Origin: Gymnogyps californianus
Lineage: Eukaryota > Chordata > Aves > Accipitriformes > Cathartidae
NCBI RefSeq assembly: GCF_018139145.2
Contig: NC_059500.1
Location: 42,510,175-42,574,174, forward strand
DNA: 64,000 bases
Reading direction: 5' to 3'
Shown: one piece after another, positions 24,451-35,200 of the stretch
How positions within the stretch are numbered: position 1 is the first letter of the stretch
Layout of the letters: every line of letters starts with the position of its first letter
Translations under genes and position numbers: made by a program
Notes under the pieces: generated by a model
The model's input: the letters and a program-made list of their open reading frames with translations, nothing else
Told to the model about the DNA's origin: nothing
The model's database searches: none

Positions 24451-26726
24451 TGTTCGTTTATCTATTTTGCCACAAAATATTTTCATAATCTGAGTTGAGT
24501 AAATGACAAGTGTCTTAGTAAGTGCAAAACTATTATTATTTTTTTTTATTCCAGAGACTTTGTGTTCCACCATAATAACATTTTGTGTTCTGAGCGCATA
24601 ATTGTGGTTAATACTATACAGATCTGTTTTTACATTTACCATTATATACTCAAAAAACAGTGAAATGAATACAGATTGGTGCTAAACTCTCTGGTGAATA
24701 CAGACCAACATTTCTAATATTTTTAAGGATTCCCTGCTGCAAACAGTTCTGTTATCAGTGCAAGGCATTATGGAATTTCTGCTAGTCATGCACAGAAATT
24801 GTGACTGTGCTGGGAAAGGCTCAGGGCTATGAATTTCAAGATGGACCTTTACAGGCAGGTGAAAAACCACAGAAAGATCTCAGATGTTTTATTGTCAAAG
24901 ATTGAATATGTACTGTTACTACAGGAAAGGTGTTGATTGTTCCTAAATGAACAGTGGTAGAGCATATTAATTATCTTGTCAGTTATTTCCTGAGCTTAGT
25001 TCTTTGTCTCTCACATGGAAACTGATTTCTAGTTCATGGGGATTGCGGTGATTAGCTACATATCCATCAATCTGATTGGTGGGCGATTGGCTAAGTTGTT
25101 TCCTTCTGAGTTCAAAGGTAAATGTTCTGGACCGGTTAAAACAGGCAATTAGGAGTTGTTAACATGCCCATGGTGGTATCTAAGTACTTTTAAAAGAAAT
25201 TTTACCTCTGAATGGATAAAGCTGTCCTAAAATGGGTGTGTCACCTACTGCAGAGTCTTTCAGGCAGGACTCTGGCAGGTTCTCTATGCACTGCTTCCAA
25301 CAGCCTCCTGGAAGGCGACGTGCATGTACTTGACAGGTGTTTCTAGATATGCAGGAGAACAGAAATGGCCTGTGCCCTCTTTTACAGTGAAAAAATTTGA
25401 GAATTACTTCATGTAAGAGCAATCCCCCCCACCTTCCGTGAATTAAACTATTTTTAAGGCAACAGGGTTGCTGTGAGAAGTGTAAACATCATTTACATTA
25501 GCTAATTTACCCCTCCTTCTTGGTATGCTTATAAAAATATAGGCTTATAAAAACGTACACTTAATTACATTTTTTCTTCTAAGCTGACAGATAGATACTC
25601 TATCTTTTTTTATATTACCTTTCTATTAAGTGTAAACAAATCCCCCACTCCTTACAAACCCCAGTTTTTTTAATTAGACCAAAAGCTCTTTTTAGCTCAT
25701 TTTACACAACATTCCTATAAAGGCCTCATGCTACAGAAGGCTCCAGCTTGAAAGAAGCCAATGTCACTCTTTAATCAATTGCAGGGATCACTGCTAAGTC
25801 CCCTAAGACTTGATTCTCTTGTCCCTACAATTGCTTGGACTAAATATTCTGTTTCCACAATACTGTTAGCTCTTACTGCCTCAAGGAGTGAGGGAGACTG
25901 GAGCAGAGAAATCAAACTAATGTCTCTGATGTGTCAGTGCACAGCATACTGCCATTAGGACATCAAGCCAGCATGATTTATTAGCAATTTTAATTAATTT
26001 TCTGAGTCATTTCCTAAGGGCTCAATTCTGTAATCTTAGTACTATGAGCCTAACATGCTACAGTAAGACTATGCTTTCTAATCTTTCTTTTGTTGTTAAA
26101 TACAATCTCTGTTTTCATTAGGAAACTCTTGAAATGAAGCAGTTTGCTCTTTTGCATGGTGAAATTCTTCTGTGTATGTTCATTAGAAATTAGTACTAGA
26201 AATTATGTACTAGAGTACATTAGTTCTTAACACAGAACCCATCACCACTTTTCCACTTTATTCTTTTACTACAAAACCATGCTAGAAGTGATTGAGGTCC
26301 CTACTTTTTAGATATGGAGTAATCTCACATCATCTGCTTTAAAGAAGGAAAAAATTTAGTAGCTGTTTTGCTAAAAGCTAAGTACTTTTTGTTTATTGGT
26401 ATTTTTTCCCTAGGATTCACACGACTTTACAATGATATGGATTAAGTTATATTTATCACATCTGACTGTCCATGAGCAGTGTTTAATTGCTGTAAATTTA
26501 CATTATTCTGAAGAGTTGCTGATCTGACAAAATCATTAAAATTTGATTTTTGAGTTACCAGGGTATTTTAGATGGCATCTTTTTTAAAAAAGGCATTTTT
26601 TTAAAAATCACAAATGTGTGATATCATTACTTTGATATGACATAAATATTCTAATTATTCTCTAAATATTTTATATGTGTTACTTAAAATTTTAATTCCC
26701 ACAGCATTGTCAAGTACAAGTGTCAT
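24451..26726. other. Unassigned AT-rich sequence
   Basis: I see no exon, RNA gene or retroelement in about 2.3 kb. The sequence ends at the TSD of an antisense family-B LTR. Confidence 0.5.
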
Positions 26727-26731
26727 GTCTG

Positions 26732-27883
26732 CGTGGCAGGTTGACCCTGGCTAGATGCCAGGTGCCCACCAAAGCCGCTGTATCACTCCCCGTCCTCAAC
26801 TGGACAGGGGAGCGAAAATAAAACTAAAGGCTCGTGGGTCGAGATAAGGACAGGAGAACACTCACTAATTACCGTCACGGGCAAAACAGATTCGACTTGG
26901 GGAAAAATTAGTTTAATTTATTACTAGTCAAATCAGAGTAGGATAATGAGAAATAAAACCAAAACTTAAAACCAGCTTCCCCCCACCCTTCCCTTCTTCC
27001 CAGGCTTAACTTTACTTCTTATTTTCTCTAACTCCTCCCCCCCAAGTGGCGCAGGGGGACGGGGAATGGGGGTTGTGGTCAGTTCATCACACGTTGTCTC
27101 TGCCGCTCCTTCCTCCTCAGGGGGAGGACTCCTCACACTCTTCCCCTGCTCCAGCGTGGGGTCCCTCCCAAGGGAGACAGTTCTCTATGAACTTCCCCAA
27201 CATGAGTCCTTCCCACAGGCTACATTCCTTCAGGAACGGCTCCAGTGTGGGTCCCTTCCACGGGGTGCAGTCCTTCAGGAACAGGCTGCTCCAGCGTGGG
27301 TCCCCTGTGGGGTCACAAGTCCTGCCAGCAAACCTGCTCCAGCGTGGGCTCCTCTCTCCACGGGGCCACAGGTCCTGCCAGGAGCCTGCTCCAGCGTGAG
27401 CTTCCCACAGGGTCACAGCCTCCTTCGAGCCTCCACCTGCTCCGGTGTGGGGTCCTCCATGGGCTGCAGGTGGATATCTGCTCCACCATTAACATCCATG
27501 GGCTGCAGGGGAACAGCCTGTCTCACTGTGGGCTTCACCACGGGCTGCAGGGGAATCTCTGCTCCGGTGCCTGGAGCACCTCCTCCCCCTCCTTCTTCAC
27601 TGACCTTGGTGTCTGCGGAGTTGTTTCTCTCACATCTTCTCACTCCTCTCTCTCTGGCTGCAACTGCTACTCCCTGTAACTTCTTTTCCCTTTCTTAAAT
27701 ATGTTATCACAGAGGCGCTACCACTGTTGCTGATTGGCTCGGCCTTGGCCAGCGGTGGGTATGTCTTAGAACCCGGTGGCATTAACTTTATCAGACATAG
27801 GGGAAGCTTCTAGCAGCTTCTCACAGAAGCCACCCCTGTAGCCCCCCCCCGCTACCGAAACCTTGCCATGCAAACCCAATACA
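26732..27883 (-). mobile_element. Solo ERV LTR, family B copy 2 (minus strand)
   Basis: On the + strand it starts CGTGGCAGGTTGACC (reverse of the LTR 3' end, with its terminal T changed to C) and ends AAACCCAATACA (reverse of the TGTATTGG start). The duplication GTCTG is exact at 26727-26731 and 27884-27888. The minus-strand TATA-like TATTTAAG lies at 27694-27701. No internal proviral sequence follows. A 210-codon frame antisense to the LTR (27066-27698) is open, as it is in the other copies. Confidence 0.92.
27148..27455 (-). repeat. Imperfect ~48-bp tandem array inside LTR B2
   Basis: CTCCAGCGTGGG variants (the reverse of CCCACGCTGGAG) recur about every 50 bp, near 27151, 27240, 27290, 27340, 27387 and 27439. 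Confidence 0.8.
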
Positions 27884-27888
27884 GTCTG

Positions 27889-28473
27889 TTACAGAAATGG
27901 AATTTTAGGGCATGAAATTTTAGATGGGGGCAATAAACATAGTTTGAACATAGAAGACTGGAAGAAGACAATCAAGGCTTAGAGCACCTAGGAAAGCAGG
28001 TATGTTTCTTATTCATGAGAGAATACAGAGGTATATGCCCTTATAGTGGTCCAGGGCATTTGGAAAGAGATACAAAATTTTTATATAATGATCAGTAACA
28101 TTCCTATGCCCTCCAGAGTGCCCTAGAAATAAAGGATAAGGACAGAGTGAAGAAAGATAGTTTGTGGGCCCCATAAACTTTAAGTCAGTTATATTATGAG
28201 ATAAAAAGAAATTCAGCTGTCGTGTATGTCTTTCTGCCACTGTTTATCACCTACAATTTTTCCAATATTTTTCTGTTCCTACATACAGGGAAACTAGTTG
28301 ACCATAAACCAGAAATCATTCAAGACTGTGAAATATGTAAAATTTCAGTGGCAAAACAAGGTGAGTTAGGACATCATGTTTTAATGTGTAAAAATTATAT
28401 CAAGCTTAGTACATGTGATCCAGTGTAACCATTGTGGAAGTCTTTGATTCTTTTTGCTTTGTTTTGTTATTAA
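27889..28473. other. 585-bp spacer between two antisense LTRs
   Basis: This unique-looking sequence separates family-B copies 2 and 3. It has no gag, pol or primer-binding site, so the LTRs are not a proviral pair. It contains the possible exon at 28289-28360. Confidence 0.6.
28289..28360 (+). other. Candidate 72-nt internal exon, gene unknown
   Basis: A pyrimidine-rich tract ending TTCTGTTCCTACATACAG precedes position 28289, and AAG then GTGAGT follows at 28358-28366; both match splice-site consensus. The 72 nt are open in one frame with phase 1 at both ends, so the exon could be included or skipped without a shift. The reading includes LVDHKPEIIQDCEICKISVA, which has a Cys-x-x-Cys pair. 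I do not recognise the protein. The frame is open only from 28222 to 28428 and a chance match to splice signals is quite possible. Confidence 0.25.
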
Positions 28474-28478
28474 CAGTG

Positions 28479-29592
28479 TATGGTGGATTGACCCTGGCTG
28501 TATGCCAGGTGCCCACCAAAGCCGCTCTATCACTCCCCCTCCTCAACTGGACAGGGGAGAGAAAATAAAACTAAAGGCTTGTGGGTCGAGATAAAGACAG
28601 GGAGATCACTCACTAATTACCGTCACGGGCAAAACAGACTCGACTTGGGGAAAAAAAATTAATTTATTACCAGTCAAATCAGACTAGGATAATGAGAAAT
28701 AAAACCAAATCTTAAAACCACCTTCCCCCCACCCCTCCCTTCTTCCCGAGCTTAACTTTACTCCCAATTTTCTCTACCTCCTTCTCTCCAGCAGCACAGG
28801 AGGATGGGGAATGGGGGTTGTGGTCAGTTCATCACATATGTAGTTTCTGTCGCTCCTTCCTCCTCGGGAGGACTCCTCACACTCTTCCCCTGCTCCAGTG
28901 TGGGGTCCCTCCCACGGGAGACAGTTCTCTATGAACTTCCCCAACATGAGTCCTTCCCACAGGCTACATTCCTTCAGTGTGGGTCCCTTCCACGGGGTGC
29001 AGTCCCAGTGTGGGTCCCCTGTGGGGTCACAAGTCCTGCCAGCAAACCTGCTTCAGCGTGGGCTCCTCTCTCCACGGGGCCACAGGTCCTGCCAGGAGCC
29101 TGCTCCAGCGTGAGCTTCCCACAGGGTCACAGCCTCCTTCGAGCCTCCACCTGCTCCGGTGTGGGGTCCTCCATGGGCTGCAGGTGGATATCTGCTCCAC
29201 CATTAACATCCACGGGCTGCAGGGGGACAGCCTGCCTCACCATGGTCTTCACCACGGGCTGCAGGGGAATCTCTGTTCCGGTGCCTGGAGCACCTCCTCC
29301 CCCTCCTTCTTCACTGACCTTGGTGTCTGCGGAGTTGTTTCACTCACATATTCTCACTCCTCTCTCCAGCTGCAATCGCAGTTGCACAGTAATTTTTTCC
29401 CCTTCTTAAATATGCTATCTCAGAGGCACTTCCACTGTTGCTGATGGGCTCGGCCTTGGCCAGCGGTGGGTCTGTCTGGGAGCCGGCTGGCACTGGCCCT
29501 ATCGGACATGGGGGAAGCTTCTAGCAGCTTCTCAAAGAAGCAACCCCTGTAGTCCCCCTGCTACCAAAACCTTGCCCCACAAACCCAATACA
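28479..29592 (-). mobile_element. Solo ERV LTR, family B copy 3 (minus strand)
   Basis: The + strand reads TATGGTGGATTGACC at the left end and AAACCCAATACA at the right, the reversed LTR ends. The flanks are CAGTG (28474-28478) and CAGCG (29593-29597), a 5-bp TSD with one mismatch. At 1,114 bp it is shorter than copy 2, partly because pieces of array units are missing near 28977 and 29007. The minus-strand TATA-like TATTTAAG lies at 29405-29412. The antisense frame at 28804-29409 stays open for 201 codons. Confidence 0.92.
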
Positions 29593-29597
29593 CAGCG

Positions 29598-30098
29598 TTA
29601 TAACAATTAACATTGACTGTGATATTTTAAAGGGACTGATTCTCCCATTTGCAAAAAACATACTTATACCTTCCTCTCCTTCATACAAGTGTTTAGATTA
29701 TTCACAATGTGCAGACAGAAAACTGAAGTGTAGTGCTTTTGTGAATGTCGGAACTGTATTCAGCATGCTAATGTAATAAGTGAGCATTTTGATAATGTAA
29801 AGATTGTTGTAAGGGTTCTAGTAGTACAAGTTGCAGAAAGAGCTTTAAAGAAGAATGTTTTAAGCCATCTCATGATTATGAGGAAGGTGACATCTAACCT
29901 GTTTCTGTTCTGATAGTGATAAAGTTGCAAAGCACAGAGATGAACAATAATGACATTTTTCACACTCTTTGCATCAACAGAAAACGGGCATAATAAACTG
30001 ACAGACAATTGCATTAAAAGCCCGTGGTACTGTTCTGCACCATGTGTAACTTTAACAGTCACCAGTCTTACCTTCTTATTCTTTTAAAAGTCTGACAC
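29598..30098. other. Unassigned spacer
   Basis: About 500 bp between an antisense LTR and the chimeric ERV. I see no coding signal. Confidence 0.55.
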
Positions 30099-30367
30099 CA
30101 CCATGTCCTGGTTTCGGCTGGGACAGAGTTAACTTTCTTTTTAGTAGCTGGTATAGTGCTGTGTTTTGGATTTGGTGTGAGAATGATGTTGATAACACTC
30201 TGATGTTTTAGTTGTTGCTAAGTAGCGCTTATCTTAAGCCAAGGACTTTTCAGTTTCCCATGCTCTGCCAGCAAGCAGGTGTGCAAGAAGCTGGGAGGGA
30301 GCAGAGCTGGAGCAGCTGACCTGAACTAGCCAAAGGGGTATTCCATACCATGGAACGTCATGCCCAG

Positions 30368-30375
30368 TATATAAA
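30368..30375 (+). promoter_or_regulatory. LTR TATA box upstream of pol remnant
   Basis: TATATAAA follows GCCCAG as in the solo LTRs. Initiation about 30 bp downstream would place the pol frame on the transcript with only a short leader. Confidence 0.5.
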
Positions 30376-30439
30376 CAGGGGGGAGTTGGCCGGGAGGCGC
30401 GGATCGCGGTTCAGGAACTAACTGAGCATCGGTCAGCGG

Positions 30440-32059
30440 GTGGTGGCACAGCTCCTATTAGCACCCCGACTGCCATTGCTAGGCTGGATATTTAAAGGGA
30501 AGGTCCCTTCTACACATTATGCAACTGATGCTACGTGGAGTAAGTGGGTTGCACTGATCACACAACGAAGTCGAATAGGAAACCCCAGTCGCCCAGGAAT
30601 TCTGGAAGTGATCACAGACTGGCCAGAAGGCAAAGATTTTGGAATATCACCAGAGGAGGAGGTAACGCGTGCTGAAGAGGCCCCAATGTATAATAAACTG
30701 CCAGAAAATGAGAGGCAACATGCCCTGTTCACTGATGGGTCCTGTCGCGTTGTAGGAAAGCATCGGAGGTGGAAGGCTGCTGTATGGAGTCCTATACGAC
30801 AAGTTGCAGAAACTGCAGAAGGAGAAGGTGAATCGAGTCAGTTTGCAGAGGTGAAAGCCATCCCGCTGGCTTTAGACATTGCTGAACGAGAAAAATGGCC
30901 AATACTTTATCTCTATACTGACGCATGGATGGTGGCAAATGCTCTGTGGGGGTGGTTGCAGCAATGGAAGCAGAGTAACTGGCAACGCAGAGGTAAACCC
31001 ATCTGGGCTGCTGCATTGTGGCAAGATATTGCTGCCCGGCTAGAGAATCTGGTTGTGAAAGTACGTCACGTAGATGCTCATGTACCTAAGAGCCGGGCCA
31101 CTGAGGAACATCAAAACAATCAACAGGTAGACAAGGCTGCTAGGATTGAAGTAGCTCAGGTAGATCTGGATTGGCAGCATAAGGGTGAATTATTCATGGC
31201 TCGGTGGGCCCACGACACCTCAGGCCATCAGGGAAGAGATGCAACATATAGATGGGCTCGCGATCGAGGGGTGGACCTGACTATGGACACTATTGCACAG
31301 GTCATCCATGAATGTGAAACATGCGCTGCAATTAAGCAAGCCAAGCGGTTAAAGCCTCTTTGGTATGGAGGACGATGGCTGAAATACAAATATGGAGAGG
31401 CCTGGCAGATTGACTACATCACACTCCCACAAACCCGTCAAGGTAAGTGCCATGTGCTTACAATGGTGGAAGCAACCACCGGCTGGCTGGAAACATATCC
31501 CGTGCCCCATGCCACTGCCCAGAACACTATCCTGGGCCTTGAGAAGCAAATCTTATGGTGACACGGTACCCCAGAAAGAATTGAATCAGACAACGGGACT
31601 CATTTCCGGAACAATCTTATAGACACCTGGGCCAAAAAGCATGGCATTGAGTGGGTATATCACATCCCCTATCATGCACCAGCCTCTGGGAAAATCGAGT
31701 GATAGAATGGATTGTTAAAGACTACATTGAGAGCAATGGGTGGTGGGACTTTCAAACATTGGGATACACATCTAGCAAAGGCCACCTGGTTAGTCAACAC
31801 TAGAGGATCTGTCAATCGAGCTGGCCCTGCCCAGTCAGAACTTTTACGTACTGTAGAAGGGGATAAAGTCCCTGTAGTGCACATAAAAAATATGCTAGGA
31901 AAAACAGTTTGGGTTACTCCTGCCTCAGGCAAAGGCAAACCCATTTGTGGGATTGCTTTTGCTCAAGGGCCTGGGTGCACTTGGTGGGTGATGCGGAAGG
32001 ATGGGGAAGTCCGATGTGTGCCTCAAGGGAATTTGATTTTAGGTGAGAACAGCCAATAG
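30440..32059 (+). pseudogene. ERVL-like pol remnant: RNase H and integrase
   Basis: A single frame runs from the LTR junction to a stop at 32057. Counting from 30440, RNase H acidic residues are visible as TDGS (Asp 99), FAEVKA (Glu 137), YTDAW (Asp 161) and a late Asp 231. The integrase zinc finger has His 258, His 263, Cys 292 and Cys 295. The catalytic core has Asp 325 (QIDYI), a second Asp at 31589 and a Glu at 31697, a D-x35-E spacing. The integrase C-terminal part follows. In-frame stops at 31559 (TGA), 31700 (TGA) and 31703 (TAG) split it, with no frameshift. The frame has no ATG at its start because the N-terminal pol is deleted. It is not functional. The family is known to remove the RNA strand and insert viral DNA. 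Confidence 0.92.
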
Positions 32060-32193
32060 ATTAAATTGTATGCTATTAGTTGCTATATAATCCTGCCACT
32101 GTATGTCATCATTATTATAATTATTATGTGCTATATTAATGGTATTATAGTAAGAATTACTTAGATTAATGAAGAATGAACTTTGACAAAACT

Positions 32194-32222
32194 GAGTTGC
32201 TGACTGGGGTTAAACCACAACA
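32194..32222 (+). mobile_element. Terminal 29 bp of family-A LTR
   Basis: This short piece matches the extreme 3' end of the solo LTRs (GTTGCTGGCTGGGGTTAAAC with one change). It is followed by the CACCA TSD. It is all that remains of the 3' LTR. Confidence 0.85.
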
Positions 32223-32227
32223 CACCA

Positions 32228-35200
32228 GTAGCTCAAAACAAAGAAGCAAGCTCATTTCGGCTCAGGTTAAAGGATTGACTACCCTTCCCCTCCTCCCCAA
32301 AATCACAACACAGAAGTGGGAAATGACAGCAGTCCTGAACAAGAGTCCTGAAGGAGTCTCCAAGTCCTGAAGGAGAGAGCAGTGAGGCCAAGAGGAAAAA
32401 TGAGAATGAAGATATGTGTAAATTAAACACTAAAAATGCATTAAGTTCCACTCAGAAAAGCAAGGAGCAGTGGTTTATTTGAAACTGTTGGTCTGGATAG
32501 ATGTAGACGAAGGTAGTAGGCAGCTTACAGAGGGTTAGCCAAGTTGTTAAACTTCTTCCTAAACTGCTTCTCCACTAGTAAAACAAACTGCAATATTTTT
32601 TCCAAGGCAGACTCCATACTGGTTGCCACTAGACCTTCCTCTCACATTTCTAATTTCTAGTGTCCACAACACTTTTTTCTAATTTACATGTTTTCCGTGG
32701 ATTAAATTGTGAGATTGCAACAAATAAAGCATATGAGACTGATTAACAATGAATTCACTGTATTTAAAAACCAAGATTTTTAAAATAGCTGGTATGTCAA
32801 TTGCAAGAGACTTAACAGCTAAGATTTTGTATGTGACCTTATACTCCCCAAATGACCCCCAAAAACCAGCTTCCATTTTGTTCTGTGGAGCTCTAAAACA
32901 CAGCACAGTGTCTCCAGCTTTTCTGTGGACCTTGTAACTGGACCTTGTTCTTTCGGGTAGATTTGACTCTCTTCCTTTAACTGACATTGAAGATGAAAAA
33001 TTCCATGGAAGTGAATAGAGTCACACTAGTGCACAAGTGCTGTAAATGGAAGGAAAATCTGGGCCATGTTTTGTGTTTTGCATAGTGATCTGACATTTGA
33101 GAGTTGATATTTCTCATTGAAATAGCTGCAGAAAAGGAATTTCTTTGGTGGTTTTCATTACCACAATAAAGAGCAGAGCTGATCTGCAGGGCAGTGAAGT
33201 GCAGTTAAGGAGAACTATAAACAAGTGGAGAGAGGTCAGTTTTCTGGACTCCAGGGAGAGCACACTGCAAAAATACCCTCTAAAAGCACCGTGGAAAATA
33301 TACTTCCTCCTCTGTAAAGAGAATTTTATTTGAAGAAAGAAACAGTTATTGATTATTTATTCTCTTGATATGTAAGAGTTAAAAAACATTAGCAACATAC
33401 TCTCTTATGGGAAAAACTGAGATTCGTTCTTTTCCAGAAAAAACATACTGAGTATTTTTGTATCTTCAGTGTAATAATACTTCCATATCATTATAATACA
33501 CAAATATAAATTATTTGAGAATGTCTTAACAAACCTTGAAAAAGTTAAGCCTGTTTTTAGAAGGGTTACATTCCTCCTCAGTAATTTCAAGGAAATTACT
33601 TCTTTTTGAAAGGAAGAAGGGCACAGCTGTTCCTGGGAAATGGCTGTCTGAGTTCGATTAATGACTCTATATAACCAGCAAGAGTTTACTTCATTAACTA
33701 GCAGTAACATTTCCCACGCCTTCAATTAACACTGGTTTTACTTAATCTAATATTAGTTAAGACATGATATGATCAGAAAACATCATTGCCAGCCAAGTGT
33801 TTCTCAAACACAACTGATTTATCTCTTTGGCACCTCATTAAAATGCAAACTATATTGAAATTGATTTTCAGCACTTTCAGGCAGGAATGTTTGTAATAAT
33901 GTTAATTTGCAAATTTCCTCTTTTTTATATATATTCTGTATGCTGTGGTTGCCATGTTCAGCCCGAGGCTATTTGTATTGTGCAGACAGAAAATGAACAG
34001 CGAACATTTATTTCTCATATCTTTCTGAGGAACCTGAGGCGCATGAAGATATTTGTGCTGTAACAGACATAGTCAATCTCCTTCACTCCCTTTAGTCACT
34101 ATATATCAACAGCAAACTCCCAGCTAGTCTTGCTGCAGCAATTAACCTGCCAGGGCTTTCTGCTGTCAGACTCAGTAATAATAAACTCCCCCCAGTGAGA
34201 GATAGAGCTATAGATCCTCGCCCTGCAACTTCCACAGTGGCTGAATTATTCAGAATCAGCATGATTAAAGAGATGACATGGTATTAGTTAAAAAGACATA
34301 CTTTTTTTCTTCCTGACTGAGGTTTAAACCTATTAAGGAATAACAGTGGAAGAAAAAGGGTCTTTACCATCTGTCCATAGGTCTTAGAAAAGGGATTTCT
34401 AGAAAAGTTGTTTATAATGCCTATCATTTTGAAAGTTTAAGGATAAAATTATAAAAAGCAAAAGGGTTGGCATAGTTAAACCATAAAGCATCTGTAAATC
34501 CAAGAACCAAATAAATCAGAGTAAAAAATTATTCAGGACACAGAAACAAAGGTATTAATTAAGAAAAAAATTGGTAATTGAAACTGCTTTTTTAAAGTAA
34601 AAGATAACCTCACTATTCATAATTTTTAGTCAATGTTATTGTATAGAACATTTTAAGACGTGTACTCTGACAGATATATTGAGAAATACGAAGGGTCTCC
34701 CTTATTTATAATTTTCCCTTTTTTTTAAAAAAGAGGGGAAAAAACAACATTGTTATAAATGCTGTAATATATTGCAAACAAATCAATTGTTTATATTCCC
34801 CAGTCCTAGAGCAGCAGTGTAATGTTATACATGCATAGCAAGTGAGTTTACTGAAACTAAGTCATGGAAAAATGAACTTAGTTTACACACTTCTAGTCCC
34901 ATTAAAATCATAATTCATTTGCTAATCTCAGTTTACTCAGCCACCCAATTCTTAACTAAATGCTCCTAGTGATTCCCAGGGGAATGATCTCTCTAAAATG
35001 CAGGACTGGGCCTGCATGTTAGAAGTGATGTTAAATGCAGTGAAGTTCATATTCTATGACTACTAGAGCTATATGAAGTTATATTCTTAGTCATGCTCAT
35101 CTAAAATAAATGGAAGTAATCTGTTGACAGAAAAGAATAGAGAGAAATAAGAACCATTTTTTTGTTTATCCAGACCTTCAATACAAGTATGAATGCATAA

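Larger units (their letters stand above)
30104..32222 (+). mobile_element. Chimeric, internally deleted ERVL-like element (family A)
   Basis: The element starts with 342 bp of family-A LTR (30104 to about 30445: U3, TATA box and the first part of R). It switches directly into pol and ends with only the last ~29 bp of an LTR (32194-32222, TTGCTGACTGGGGTTAAACC then ACAACA). CACCA flanks the whole unit at 30099-30103 and 32223-32227, so the two ends belong to a single integration. Missing are most of R and U5, the primer-binding site, gag, protease, most of RT, and nearly all of the 3' LTR. It cannot move by itself. Confidence 0.9.
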
